Below are positions 1 to 10,177 of a stretch of DNA of 64,000 nt, piece by piece. Position 1 is the stretch's first letter. The number at the start of each line of letters is the position of its first letter. The notes beneath the pieces are model-generated. The model had not been told where the DNA came from and made no database searches. It worked only from the letters and a program-made list of their open reading frames with translations. Position numbers and translations under genes: made by a program. This stretch comes from Flavivirga aquatica (GTDB lineage: Bacteria; Bacteroidota; Bacteroidia; Flavobacteriales; Flavobacteriaceae): positions 1,116,001 through 1,180,000 of the forward strand of contig NZ_MDJD01000054.1 in the NCBI RefSeq assembly GCF_001747085.1, given 5' to 3'.

Positions 1-2622
1 TTAAAAGGAGCAGCAGCATCAGCCTTATACGGCTCAAGAGCTGCTAATGGAGTTATTATGATTACCACAAAAAAGGGCAAAAAATCTAAAGGTTACGGAG
101 TTACTATAAATTCTGGCGTTACTTTTGGCTCTATTGATAAAAGTACGTTTACAAAATACCAAAATGAATATGGAGCTGGCTACGGCCCTTATTATGGAGA
201 TTGCGAATGCTTATACCTAAATAATCATATTGACATTAATGGAGATGGAATACCAGACACCTCAGTACCTTTTACAGAAGATGGATCTTATGGAGCTAGG
301 TTCAACCCTAACTTACTAGTATATCAATGGGACTCTTTAGATCCTGACAACCCAAATTTTGGAAAACCAACTCCTTGGGTTAGTGCCAAAAATGGTCCAA
401 TTTCATTTTTTGAAACACCAATTACAATAACAAACTCAGTATCCTTAGATAAAGCTGGCGAAAATGGTTCCTTTAGAATTAATTACACAAATTTTGATCA
501 AAAAGGACTAATGCCAAACAGTTCCATAAAAAAACACAACCTCGCTATGAGCGGAAGTCATGATTTTAATAAAAAGTTACACGCTACAGGATACGCAAAC
601 TATATTAAAACAAATGGGCTTGGCAGAAATTCTACAGGTTACAATGATAATATTGTTTCTGGTTTTAAACAATGGTGGCAAACTAATGTTGACATTCAAC
701 AACAAAAAGATATTTATTTTGCCACAAGAAGAAATATAACATGGAACCCAAGTAGCTCTAATGATCTAACTCCTATTTATTGGGACAACCCTTATTGGAC
801 TAGATATGAAAATTATCAAACAGACGAAAGGAACAGGTTTATTGGTAATACGTCTTTAACTTACGATTTAAAAGATTGGTTAACTATAACTGGTAGAGTT
901 GCTACCGATACATATAATGAATTACAAGAAGAAAGAAGACAAGTAGGCAGTGTACCAACCGCCTTTGGAATAGGCTCTGGCATTGATGGCAGCATAAACA
1001 GAAACACTGTTGATTCTGGCTACATGAGAAGAGACATCACAGCCACAGAATCTAACTACGATTTATTTTTCAACATTAACAAAGATTTAAGCGATTCATT
1101 TAACCTAAAATCAATTTTTGGTGTAAATATTAATAGAAATGAATTTAGCAGATTAACTTCCGCAACACAAGGAGGTATTAGCGTACCTGGTCTTTATGCT
1201 TTAAAAAACAGCAAAGACCCTTTAGCTCTACCAGTGGAAACCGTTTGGAAAAATGGTACTGATGGTCTATACGGTAGCATATCCCTAGGATATAAAAACA
1301 CTTACTACATAGATGCAACCATGAGAAAAGACCACGTATCAACATTACCAAAAAACAACAGTACTTTTTATTACCCAGGGATATCTGGTAGCTTTATATT
1401 TAGTAAATTAATAACAATTGACTGGTTATCTTTTGGTAAACTTAGCGCTAATTATGCAGAAGTTGGAAATGGAGCAAGCGGAGCAAATCAATTACAAGAT
1501 TTCTTCGATATAAACACCCCTATTGGATCAGCAAGTACATCTGTTAGCAATACCAAAAATAACCCAGACTTAAAACCAGAAAGAACAAACAGTTATGAAT
1601 TTGGCTTAGAATTAGACTTCTTAAAAAACCGTTTTGGGGCGGATATCACTTATTACCAATCCAAATCAATAGATCAAATTGTCGGAGTTAGAGTTTCCGA
1701 AGCTACGGGTTATTTATATAAAATAGTGAATGCTGGCGAAATAGAAAACAAAGGTTTAGAATTATCTCTATCTGGAACACCAATAAAGGCAGATAATTTT
1801 AACTGGAATGTTAACGTGAACTGGACAAGAAACAGAAACAAGGTATTATCCTTACCAGAAGGATTACAAACCCTACAGTTAGGAAGCTTTCAAGGAGGCA
1901 TTACAATAAACGCTCAAGTTGGTCAACCATATGGTGTTATTTACGGTTCCGATTACACCTACCTAAACCCAGAAAACCCTATAGCTAGCGAACGTCTAAT
2001 TAACCCTACAAGTGGAGAGTACATAAAAACGAGCACTTCCAACAATATTATTGGAGATTCTAATCCAGATTGGCAAATGGGTATTAGCAACAACTTCAAC
2101 TACAAAAATCTTTCTTTTAGTTTTTTAATTGATATTCAAAAAGGAGGAAGCATATGGTCTCTTGATCAATACTATGGACTAGCTACTGGACTACCAGAAG
2201 AAACTGCATTTACGAATGACTTAGGAAATCCTGTAAGAAACACACTAGCAGATGGCGGAGGGTTCATAAACCAAGGTGTTAATCCTGACGGTTCTGTTAA
2301 CACAACACGTATTAGAGCAGATCGTTTTGGAGCTTTTGGCTACAGAAGAGGCTTACCTGACAAAGCTTTTTCTTATGATGCGGGATACGTAAAACTAAGA
2401 GAAGTTGCTTTAACCTATAACCTACCTGAATCTATTCTAAAAAATTCTTTCATTACTGGAGCAACGTTTAGCATAATAGGGTCTAATTTATGGATAATAG
2501 ATAAAAGCCTCCCTCATGCAGATCCCGAATCTGGCTTAGGAGCAGGTAATATTCAAGGTTACTCTGTCGGCTCCCTTCCATCTACACGAGATTTTGGGTT
2601 CAATGTTAAATTACAATTTTAA
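1..2622 (+). CDS. SusC/RagA-family TonB-dependent outer-membrane transporter, 5' end outside the window
   Basis: The reading frame is open from base 1, so the gene starts upstream and the first ATG at 58 is internal. The first codons encode the end of the TonB plug domain (LKGAAASALYGSRAANGV, then ITTKKGK), which is the SusC/RagA signature. The remaining ~850 residues are a 22-stranded-type beta-barrel region with many alternating aromatic strands and the usual C-terminal Phe (FNVKLQF). The signal peptide, the carboxypeptidase-regulatory-like domain and most of the plug are missing. It should import an oligosaccharide or peptide across the outer membrane using TonB energy, with the SusD-like lipoprotein 11 bp downstream as its lid. 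The substrate cannot be inferred because no enzyme gene is nearby. Confidence 0.95.
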   Translation, partial: LKGAAASALYGSRAANGVIMITTKKGKKSKGYGVTINSGVTFGSIDKSTFTKYQNEYGAGYGPYYGDCECLYLNNHIDINGDGIPDTSVPFTEDGSYGARFNPNLLVYQWDSLDPDNPNFGKPTPWVSAKNGPISFFETPITITNSVSLDKAGENGSFRINYTNFDQKGLMPNSSIKKHNLAMSGSHDFNKKLHATGYANYIKTNGLGRNSTGYNDNIVSGFKQWWQTNVDIQQQKDIYFATRRNITWNPSSSNDLTPIYWDNPYWTRYENYQTDERNRFIGNTSLTYDLKDWLTITGRVATDTYNELQEERRQVGSVPTAFGIGSGIDGSINRNTVDSGYMRRDITATESNYDLFFNINKDLSDSFNLKSIFGVNINRNEFSRLTSATQGGISVPGLYALKNSKDPLALPVETVWKNGTDGLYGSISLGYKNTYYIDATMRKDHVSTLPKNNSTFYYPGISGSFIFSKLITIDWLSFGKLSANYAEVGNGASGANQLQDFFDINTPIGSASTSVSNTKNNPDLKPERTNSYEFGLELDFLKNRFGADITYYQSKSIDQIVGVRVSEATGYLYKIVNAGEIENKGLELSLSGTPIKADNFNWNVNVNWTRNRNKVLSLPEGLQTLQLGSFQGGITINAQVGQPYGVIYGSDYTYLNPENPIASERLINPTSGEYIKTSTSNNIIGDSNPDWQMGISNNFNYKNLSFSFLIDIQKGGSIWSLDQYYGLATGLPEETAFTNDLGNPVRNTLADGGGFINQGVNPDGSVNTTRIRADRFGAFGYRRGLPDKAFSYDAGYVKLREVALTYNLPESILKNSFITGATFSIIGSNLWIIDKSLPHADPESGLGAGNIQGYSVGSLPSTRDFGFNVKLQF

Positions 2623-2633
2623 AAATTTAAACT

Positions 2634-4079
2634 ATGAAAAAAATATTATTAATAGCTATAGCAATTACAATAACCGCTTGCTCAAGCAACCTAGAAAACC
2701 TAAACAAGAACACCAAAGACCCCGATGCCGTATCTGGAGAATCTTTATTTACTGGAGCCCAAAAAGCCTTAGTTGATCAAATTGTTCACATCAACGTAAA
2801 TGAAAACAACACCAAACTTTGGTCTCAATTCTTACAAGAAACCACATATACAGACGAGAGTAACTACGATCAAGTAACAAGAACAATACCTGAAAATCTT
2901 TGGAGTGCTATATACAAAGATGTTCTTAAAGACTTAGATGAGGCAAGCAAAGTTATTACCAAAACAACATATACCAGTCCTGAAGATCAAAATACCAATA
3001 ACAAATTGATGATTATTGAAATCATGAAGGTTTACGCTTACAGTCATTTAGTTGAAACTTTTGGGAATATTCCTTATTCTGAAGCACTTAATATTGACAT
3101 ATTAAGTCCAGCTTATGATGATGGTTTGACAATCTATAAAGATTTAATTGATAGATTATCAACAGCTGTTAATAGCTTAGATATTAACAATGGTAGCTTT
3201 ACACTTGAAGACAATATTTATACAGGAGATGTAGACGCTTGGAGAAAATTCGGCAATTCGTTAAAATTAAGAATGGGCATGTTACTTGCAGATGTTGACA
3301 ACACATTTGCTCAAATCACAGTTGAATCAGCAATAGCAGATGGCATTATAATGAGCAGTAATGATAATACCCATATACACTATCTTACATCAGCTCCCAA
3401 TACCCACCCTGTACACAACGAAGTCATACTAAGTGGACGTAAAGATTTTATTGCTGGCGCTACACTAATTGACATAATGAACACTCTAAAAGACCCAAGA
3501 AGACCTCTATGGTTTAAAACAGTTAACGAAAACTATGTAGGAGGAGAAATAGGCTCCCCTTCCTCCTATTCAAGCCACTCTTCTTTATCTTCTCAAGTTA
3601 CAGCAGCAGATGCTCCTGGAGTAATAATGTCCTACTCTGAAATTCAATTTTTATTAGCAGAAGGTGCTGCCAGAGGATATACCACAGGAGACACAGCAGA
3701 AAATCATTACAAAAACGGTATTATATCTTCAATTCTTGAATGGGGAGGCAACAATACAGATGCTACAGATTATTTAGCTCAGTCAACCGTAGACTACAAT
3801 ACTCTCATAACTACTAGTACTGCAACAACACCTTGGAAAGAAGTTATTGGTACTCAAAAATGGATATCCTTATTCAACAGAGGTCCAGAAGCCTGGACAT
3901 CAATTAGAATAATGGATTACCCAGTATTAGCCACTCCAACTGAAGCTGTATCTGGATTCCCCAACAGATACACCTACCCAATTGTTGAGCAAACCATTAA
4001 CGCCGCTAACTACAACGCAGCCTCCAAAGCTATTGGTGGTGACTTAGCTGAAACTAAATTATTTTGGGATAAATTTTAG
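2634..4079 (+). CDS. SusD/RagB-like nutrient-binding outer-membrane lipoprotein (SusD-like 2 type)
   Basis: A 481-residue lipoprotein: the N-terminal hydrophobic stretch ends in a lipobox with Cys16 (ITACSS). The body is alpha-helical and TPR-like, with the late motif WKEVIGTQKWISLFNRGPEAW, which is characteristic of the second SusD-like family (PF12771-type) rather than classical SusD. It follows the partial SusC gene by 11 bp and is surely co-transcribed with it. It is expected to sit on the outer surface of the outer membrane and close over the SusC barrel. The substrate is unknown. A long hairpin follows the stop codon. Confidence 0.93.
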   Translation: MKKILLIAIAITITACSSNLENLNKNTKDPDAVSGESLFTGAQKALVDQIVHINVNENNTKLWSQFLQETTYTDESNYDQVTRTIPENLWSAIYKDVLKDLDEASKVITKTTYTSPEDQNTNNKLMIIEIMKVYAYSHLVETFGNIPYSEALNIDILSPAYDDGLTIYKDLIDRLSTAVNSLDINNGSFTLEDNIYTGDVDAWRKFGNSLKLRMGMLLADVDNTFAQITVESAIADGIIMSSNDNTHIHYLTSAPNTHPVHNEVILSGRKDFIAGATLIDIMNTLKDPRRPLWFKTVNENYVGGEIGSPSSYSSHSSLSSQVTAADAPGVIMSYSEIQFLLAEGAARGYTTGDTAENHYKNGIISSILEWGGNNTDATDYLAQSTVDYNTLITTSTATTPWKEVIGTQKWISLFNRGPEAWTSIRIMDYPVLATPTEAVSGFPNRYTYPIVEQTINAANYNAASKAIGGDLAETKLFWDKF

Positions 4080-4096
4080 GTTTAAGCTTAATAAAA

Positions 4097-4148
4097 AATG
4101 GCAAATAAGGAAACTGTATTAATTAATAGAGTTTCCTTATTTGCCATT
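4097..4148 (+). terminator. Long perfect hairpin after the first SusC/SusD pair
   Basis: A 19-bp perfect inverted repeat (4097-4115 and 4130-4148; left arm AATGGCAAATAAGGAAACT) encloses a 14-nt AT-rich loop. It begins 17 nt after the SusD-like stop codon. No U tract follows on either strand, so it may be a transcript 3'-end stabiliser rather than a strict intrinsic terminator. The rest of the gap to 4371 is AT-rich and holds only the promoter of the next gene. Confidence 0.6.
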
Positions 4149-4313
4149 AATAACACCTCATAACTCAAAGAAAAAATCAACCTACTATTATATCAATTTA
4201 ATTAAAAAATTAGCACCCAAAAACCACAAAATATAATACTAATAATTATTTAGTGAATTTATTAGTGTTTCCGCACCACAAACACTCAAACACTAAATTT
4301 TAACTGTTTTTTA

Positions 4314-4344
4314 TTGTTTTTTTAACTTTTTATTATGATTTTTG
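4314..4344 (+). promoter_or_regulatory. Bacteroidota-type promoter of the second susC gene
   Basis: TTG at 4314-4316 and GATTTTTG at 4337-4344 are separated by 20 nt, close to the Bacteroidota -33 TTG / -7 TAnnTTTG consensus (G replaces T at the first position of the -7 box). The same arrangement, with the same 20-nt spacing and near-identical flanks, precedes the susC gene at 10894, which supports it as a real shared control element. The leader to the ATG at 4372 is about 20 nt. Confidence 0.6.
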
Positions 4345-4371
4345 AATTGACTAATTCAAATAAATTATAAC

Positions 4372-7300
4372 ATGAAAACAAAGTTTAGTGGAATGCTAAC
4401 GCTTTTCATAGCGTTTGTCGTGCAAATAAGTTTTGCACAAGAAAAGACAATTTCAGGTACAGTAATAGACAATTCTGGCCTACCGCTTCCTGGAGCAACC
4501 ATCATAATCAAAGACACCTCTTCAGGCACATCTTCCGATTTTGACGGTAAATATTCAATCTCAGCTAAACAAGGGGCTACTCTTGTTTTTAGTTTTGTTG
4601 GATACACAACACAAGAAGTTCCCATAGGCGCTTCCAATACTCTTAACGTTACATTAACAGAAGACGCAGAATCCTTAGAAGAAATTGTTGTAACCGCTCA
4701 GGGTATTAAAAGAGAGAAAAAATCTCTCGGCTATGCTGTCTCTACTGTAAAGCAAGAAAGTATTCAAGAACGTGCTGAGGGAGATATCGCAAGAGTTCTT
4801 AGTGGCAAGCTCGCCGGAGTTAATATTACTTCTAGTAATGGGATCTCAGGTTCTGGAACCAATATTATAATACGTGGTTTCAATTCTATTACAGGTAGTA
4901 ATCAACCTTTATTTGTTGTAGATGGTGTTCCTTTTGGCTCTGACACCAACAATCAATCAAGTTTCTTAGATGGCCAAGGAGAATCCAGTCGCTTCTTAGA
5001 TTTGGATCCAAACTCTATTGAAAACATTAGTGTCCTAAAAGGACTGAGTGCCACCGTATTATACGGAAACAAAGGTAGTAATGGGGTAATTCTAATCACT
5101 ACTAAAAATGCTTCTTCAGGTGATTTAACTAAAAAAACAGAAGTATCCATAAGCCAATCTGCATTTGTGTCTAACGCTATTTTACCTAAATACCAAAACA
5201 ATTATGGTGGTGGGTTCCATCAAGGTTTTGGGTTTTTCTTTAGTAACTGGGGATCTCGTTTTGATAGAACAGACGATGATGGTATTGGTAACGCACTACA
5301 GTATACTGGTAATGATGCTGCTAACGGTAATGCTATACTACTCCATCCATTCAATTTTATTGGAGATCAAAGCTTAGTAACAGGTTACGAAAATCTATTA
5401 ACACAACCTTATGAGTATAAAGCATACGCTAATAATGTAAAAGATTTTTTTAGAACAGGCTATGTAACCAGTACATCTATTAATGTTCGAGGTGGTAGTG
5501 AAAACGCTAACTTTAATGCCAATTATGGACGCCTAGAGGATGAAGGAATAACTAGAGGAAACAAACTTGTTCGAAATACATTTTCTATTGGAGGTAATGC
5601 TAAGCTAAGTAATAAGTTTTCTGTAAACGGCGTTTTTAATTTCTCAAGAACAGACTTTAAAGCTCCTCCAGTATCCGCTAGTACAGGTAGTGGTGCTGCT
5701 TTTGATGGAACAAGTGTTTTTGGGGATATCTTATACACACCTAGAAGTGTAGATTTAACAAATATCCCTTTTCAGACTGTCGACGGAAGAAGTCTTTATT
5801 ATCGCTCAGGAAATGATTTACAAAACCCATACTGGACAGTAGAAAACGCTAAAGTTGTTCAAGTTACAGATCGATTTTTTAGCAATATGGGAATAACATT
5901 TGCTTTAAACGATTGGTCTAACATTTCTTATCGCCTAGGGTTAGATACTTATACAGAATTAAATTCATACGGTCAAAATAAAGGCGGTATAGATGGCGAC
6001 CCTACTGGACTACTAAGAACTATTAGTGTAAGAAGTACAATATGGGACAACACATTAAGTTGGATTGCTAATAGAGAGCTTTCAGAAAATTTAAAGTTAA
6101 GTATTAATACAGGTATAAACTCAAGAAGAGATACTTTTGTTCAAGATGGAATTGAAAGTACAGGACAATTAGTATTTGGTGTTTTAGAGCATTTTAATTT
6201 TACTACAGCATCTTCTGAAAATTCTTTTGTTGACACAAATCCTGCTCTTGCATTTAAAGATGAGCAAAACCAATTAGGTGTATTTGCAGATATAACATTA
6301 GATTTTAAAAATTATTTATTCTTTAATGCTGTAGCAAGAAACGATTGGTATTCCACTTTAGAGACCAAGAACAATTCCATATTATACCCTGGCGCCAGTG
6401 TTTCTTTTATACCAACAGCAGCTTTTGACAATTTAAAAGGAGATGCTTTAAACTATTTAAAAGCTAGAGCAGCCTATGGATCTTCTGCAAGTACAGCACT
6501 ACCATTTAATACACGTAATAAGTTACGTATATCTAGTAGAGATCTTTTTGACATAAATGGTAACGTAATTTCCTCAAATTCTGTTGATAATAATTTAGGT
6601 AACCCAGACCTAAAACCAGAACGTCTAGAGGAATTTGAAATTGGAATTGACTCTAGATTCTTTAATCGTTTAAACTTTAATTTAAGTATTTACCAAAAAA
6701 CAACAACAGATGTATTAAACGATATTCCTCTTGATGATGCAACTGGAAATGATAATATTTTATTTAATATAGGAGAAATTCAAACCGAAGGTATTGAAAT
6801 TGATTATGATCTAGATATCATAAAAAGTAGTAGCCAAGGCTTAGCTTTAAACATTGCTGGTAATTTCTCTGCTTACGAGAGTACCGTTACCAAATTAATT
6901 GATGGTGTTGATAACATCCCTTTAACAGATTTCGTTATTGGTGAAGCTGCAAATTTTGCAGTAGAAGGTAGACCTTATGGCGTACTACTAGGAACAACAG
7001 TATTAAGGGATGCTAATGGTAATAGAATAGTTGGAAACAATGGTCGCTATCTACTAAACAATCAAAGAGTTGAAATAGGTGATCCTAACCCAGATTGGAC
7101 TTCTAGCTTAATACCAACTATTAAGTATAAAGGCTTTAAACTTTCTGCTCAATTACAATATCGTCACGGCGGAGATATATACTCTAACACAGCTGCAGCT
7201 TTATTAGGACGTGGCGTTGTAGATGCAAACACCCCACTTTGTAGAGAATGTAATTATGTTTTACCAGGTGTATTACAAAATGGCAACCCTAACAATATAG

Positions 7301-7626
7301 CTATAACAGCCACTAATTTACAATATCACACCTATTTTGCAGATGGCATTAATGAACATTCTATATTCGACGGATCAACAATTAGACTTCAAGAAGCATC
7401 TTTAAGCTACTCGTTATCTAAAAAACAGTTAGAGAGAACCCCTTTTGGTAATCTAACATTTACCCTATCAGGAAATAACCTTTGGTTTAAAGCGCTTCAT
7501 TTTCCAGATGACGTAAATTATGACACTAATTCTGCGAGTACTGGTGTAGGTAACGGACAAGGTATTGATTTTATTAGCGGACCTAGTTCTAGACGTTATG
7601 GTTTCAGTGTAAAAGCTACATTTTAA
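4372..7626 (+). CDS. SusC/RagA-family TonB-dependent outer-membrane transporter
   Basis: A complete 1084-residue SusC. Signal peptide residues 1-23 (ending ISFAQ), then a carboxypeptidase-regulatory-like beta-sandwich (about 24-107; GTVIDNSGLPLPGATI, DFDGKYSI, FSFVGY), a TonB plug (about 110-245, ending LYGNKGSNGVILITTKN) and a long beta-barrel ending in Phe (YGFSVKATF). The plug reads GLSATVLYGNKGSNG where most family members have AAATAIYGSRGANG. It is followed 16 bp later by its SusD partner and then by a small lipoprotein, giving a three-gene transcription unit. The role is energised uptake across the outer membrane; the ligand is unknown. The first ~90 codons and the leader are nearly identical in DNA to those of the gene at 10894. 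Confidence 0.96.
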   Translation: MKTKFSGMLTLFIAFVVQISFAQEKTISGTVIDNSGLPLPGATIIIKDTSSGTSSDFDGKYSISAKQGATLVFSFVGYTTQEVPIGASNTLNVTLTEDAESLEEIVVTAQGIKREKKSLGYAVSTVKQESIQERAEGDIARVLSGKLAGVNITSSNGISGSGTNIIIRGFNSITGSNQPLFVVDGVPFGSDTNNQSSFLDGQGESSRFLDLDPNSIENISVLKGLSATVLYGNKGSNGVILITTKNASSGDLTKKTEVSISQSAFVSNAILPKYQNNYGGGFHQGFGFFFSNWGSRFDRTDDDGIGNALQYTGNDAANGNAILLHPFNFIGDQSLVTGYENLLTQPYEYKAYANNVKDFFRTGYVTSTSINVRGGSENANFNANYGRLEDEGITRGNKLVRNTFSIGGNAKLSNKFSVNGVFNFSRTDFKAPPVSASTGSGAAFDGTSVFGDILYTPRSVDLTNIPFQTVDGRSLYYRSGNDLQNPYWTVENAKVVQVTDRFFSNMGITFALNDWSNISYRLGLDTYTELNSYGQNKGGIDGDPTGLLRTISVRSTIWDNTLSWIANRELSENLKLSINTGINSRRDTFVQDGIESTGQLVFGVLEHFNFTTASSENSFVDTNPALAFKDEQNQLGVFADITLDFKNYLFFNAVARNDWYSTLETKNNSILYPGASVSFIPTAAFDNLKGDALNYLKARAAYGSSASTALPFNTRNKLRISSRDLFDINGNVISSNSVDNNLGNPDLKPERLEEFEIGIDSRFFNRLNFNLSIYQKTTTDVLNDIPLDDATGNDNILFNIGEIQTEGIEIDYDLDIIKSSSQGLALNIAGNFSAYESTVTKLIDGVDNIPLTDFVIGEAANFAVEGRPYGVLLGTTVLRDANGNRIVGNNGRYLLNNQRVEIGDPNPDWTSSLIPTIKYKGFKLSAQLQYRHGGDIYSNTAAALLGRGVVDANTPLCRECNYVLPGVLQNGNPNNIAITATNLQYHTYFADGINEHSIFDGSTIRLQEASLSYSLSKKQLERTPFGNLTFTLSGNNLWFKALHFPDDVNYDTNSASTGVGNGQGIDFISGPSSRRYGFSVKATF

Positions 7627-7642
7627 TTAAAAAAAACAAATT

Positions 7643-9346
7643 ATGAAGAAAATATTTATAAAATCTTTTGTATTAACGTCCCTTTTAGCTGGGTTGCTCA
7701 TAATCCACAGTTGTGAGACACTAGATCTAAATGTAGTTGAAGACCCAAATGCAGTTAGTCCTGGAGCGGCCGATCCAGATTTATTCTTAAACTCTATCCA
7801 AATAACACTTTCTGAAATTATTAGCGGTAAAGAAGGAGGTGCCGAAGATGGATTAAGCGAATTTGGAATGGAACCCGTAAGAATGTTACATGGTTTTGGA
7901 CCTTCTTATCGTGAATTAAATGACCCAGGTGATTTTGCTGATGTCTGGGCAGATTCATACTCCAATGCACTAATAGATATTAAAACAATGAATGTCTTAG
8001 CAGAAGAAAAAGGACTTTATACCCATATAGCTATTGGACAAATTATAGAATCGTACATCATGATGACTTTAGTCGATTTTTTCGGAGATGTTCCTTACAG
8101 CCAAGCACTAAAAGGCTCTGAACTCCTTCTAAATCCTGATGTCGACTCTGGCGCTTCAATTTATGAAGCTGTAGATTTATTATTACTAGACGCTGTCTCC
8201 AATTTAGCTAAAGATGAGACTGCTGCACCTGCTGTAGACTTATATTATAATGGAAGCGAAACGAGCTGGAGAAAATTAGCTAACACTTTACGTCTTAAAT
8301 TACATTTACAACAAAAACTAGTAAACAAAACAGCATCTACCGCCGCTATTAATGCATTAATAAGTGATGATGATCTTATTACATCTGCGTCTCGCGATTT
8401 TCAGTTTCAATATAGCACAAATGCTGCTGCTCCAGATAGCAGGCATCCATATTTTGAAAAAAACTATACAGGGAGTCCTGATTCTGACTTTTATATGAGT
8501 AATTATTACATGAGCTTATTAGCAAATAATTATTCTATTGCAGACCCAAGAACGCGTTATTACTTTTACAGACAACAGAGTGACTTTTCTGCCGCTAATG
8601 TTGTTACAAAAGATTGCGTTACACAAGACAGACCAACTTGGTATAACGCTAACGATAGTCACTGTACCGTATCTGACGTAAATGGGTTTAATGGATTGTG
8701 GGGTAGAGATCATTTAGATCCAGATGGTATTCCACCAGATGATCAATTAAGAACTTTCCCAGGCATCTATCCAGCCGGTGGAGATTTTGACAGCGATTCT
8801 TTCAATAATTATTCAGGTGCTGCAGCAGCAAGTGCTGGATTAGCTGGAGCTGGAATCACTCCTATTATGCTAAGCTCTTTTACTAATTTCATGTTAGCTG
8901 AAGCAGCCTTAACGCTTAACACTACAGGTAATCCTGTTGTATATCTTGAAGCTGGTATTCGCGAATCTATTTCTAAAGTTATGAATTTTGGAGCTAACGT
9001 TGCTGGTTCCTCAAGCACAATACCAACAAGCACTGATATTGAAACTTATATTACTGAGGTTTTAGCCGAATACAACGGTGGCTCCGATGAGGATAAATTA
9101 AAAGTAATAGTTGAACAGTATTTCATTGCGCTTTGGGGTAATGGTATAGAAGCTTATAACACGTATAGAAGAACAGGACAACCATCAGACATTCAACCTT
9201 CTGTCGAACTAGAAGACCCTGGTACATTCCTTAGATCAAACTGGTATCCATCAAGTGCAGCTGATAATAATCAAAATATCACACAAAAAGATGGCGTTGA
9301 AGAACCTGTATTTTGGGATACGCATCCAGCTGGTTTTGTAGATTAA
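7643..9346 (+). CDS. SusD/RagB-like outer-membrane lipoprotein (SusD-like 2 type)
   Basis: A 567-residue lipoprotein with a lipobox ending at Cys24 (LIIHSC) and a helical SusD fold. The conserved N-terminal NVVEDPNAVSPGAADPDLFLN and the C-terminal NGIEAYNTYRRTG segments match the SusD-like 2 group. It lies 16 bp after the SusC gene and 15 bp before the next lipoprotein gene, so the three form one operon. It is longer than the window's other SusD-like 2 protein (481 residues); the extra length lies in the loop-rich middle (about residues 320-390, which includes two Cys and DPDGIPPDD). It is a ligand-capturing partner of the preceding transporter; the ligand is unknown. Confidence 0.93.
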   Translation: MKKIFIKSFVLTSLLAGLLIIHSCETLDLNVVEDPNAVSPGAADPDLFLNSIQITLSEIISGKEGGAEDGLSEFGMEPVRMLHGFGPSYRELNDPGDFADVWADSYSNALIDIKTMNVLAEEKGLYTHIAIGQIIESYIMMTLVDFFGDVPYSQALKGSELLLNPDVDSGASIYEAVDLLLLDAVSNLAKDETAAPAVDLYYNGSETSWRKLANTLRLKLHLQQKLVNKTASTAAINALISDDDLITSASRDFQFQYSTNAAAPDSRHPYFEKNYTGSPDSDFYMSNYYMSLLANNYSIADPRTRYYFYRQQSDFSAANVVTKDCVTQDRPTWYNANDSHCTVSDVNGFNGLWGRDHLDPDGIPPDDQLRTFPGIYPAGGDFDSDSFNNYSGAAAASAGLAGAGITPIMLSSFTNFMLAEAALTLNTTGNPVVYLEAGIRESISKVMNFGANVAGSSSTIPTSTDIETYITEVLAEYNGGSDEDKLKVIVEQYFIALWGNGIEAYNTYRRTGQPSDIQPSVELEDPGTFLRSNWYPSSAADNNQNITQKDGVEEPVFWDTHPAGFVD

Positions 9347-9361
9347 TTTAAAAAAATTAAA

Positions 9362-10159
9362 ATGAAAAAAATGAAAACTATACTTAAATATTTTTGCCTA
9401 TTATTTATTGTTGGCAGTATTTTTTCTTGCCAAGATGATGACAAAGAACAATTTCAATTGTTTAAAGGCAATGACGCACCATTTGTTAATATAATTCTCA
9501 ACAAAACACTAATAGGTAAAACAGCCGCTCTTGATGAAGAGGTTATGGTTGGAGTAATCGATGCCCCTGGTAAAAATGTAGACTCTTACACTTTAAGTGT
9601 AAGAGTAACAGGAAGTACAACTACAAATTCTGTAGATTTAACTACCATAACTACATTTCCTACCACGGTAACTTATTCAACTATTGAATTAGCGTCTGCA
9701 TTAGGAATTTCTTTAAACGACTTAGAACCCGCAGACGAGTTTGAATTTTCTGGTGTTTCTACAGGGAGAGGATTTACACTAACTAGTAATAATCTGGCAC
9801 CAGATTTGTTTGGTCAACCAGAGCAAAACCAAGCATATGATTTCTCTTTAACTTTGTTTTGTAGCCCAGCTCAAGGAAATGTTACAGGGGATTGGACACT
9901 GGATTTAACAGATACCTTTGGTGATGGTTGGGATGGCGCTTTTATTACCGCTACAATTGACGGAGTGGACACCAACTATACTATTAGCGGTGGAGCTAGT
10001 GAGCAGCATATTGTTAACGTTGCCTCAGGCTCATCTGTTATATGGACATACACACAAGGTTCATTTGAAGAAGAACACATCTGGTCTATGACTGGTCCAG
10101 ATGGAACAGTCTACGGACCTTTCGATGGTAACAATGATATCCCTTTTTGTTTCTTTTAA
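9362..10159 (+). CDS. Putative surface lipoprotein, third gene of a SusC/SusD locus
   Basis: 265 residues. A signal peptide ends at lipobox Cys23, followed by QDDD; an acidic run directly after the Cys is the Bacteroidota lipoprotein surface-export signal, so display on the cell surface is likely. The middle (30-150) is beta-rich and unrecognised. Residues about 172-265 contain GDWTLDLTDTFGDGWDGA, a repeat-like domain that recurs in flavobacterial secreted proteins. In SUS-like loci such third genes often encode surface glycan- or protein-binding proteins; that role is inferred from position only. A strong terminator follows, so this ends the operon. Confidence 0.8.
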   Translation: MKKMKTILKYFCLLFIVGSIFSCQDDDKEQFQLFKGNDAPFVNIILNKTLIGKTAALDEEVMVGVIDAPGKNVDSYTLSVRVTGSTTTNSVDLTTITTFPTTVTYSTIELASALGISLNDLEPADEFEFSGVSTGRGFTLTSNNLAPDLFGQPEQNQAYDFSLTLFCSPAQGNVTGDWTLDLTDTFGDGWDGAFITATIDGVDTNYTISGGASEQHIVNVASGSSVIWTYTQGSFEEEHIWSMTGPDGTVYGPFDGNNDIPFCFF

Positions 10160-10177
10160 GAAAAAAATAGTTTAAAT

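Noticed and set aside
6222-6260. Antisense ORFs of 60-116 codons across susC, ilvD, etf and A2M genes
   Set aside because: They lie wholly opposite strong coding frames, lack start-region signals and show no recognisable domains.
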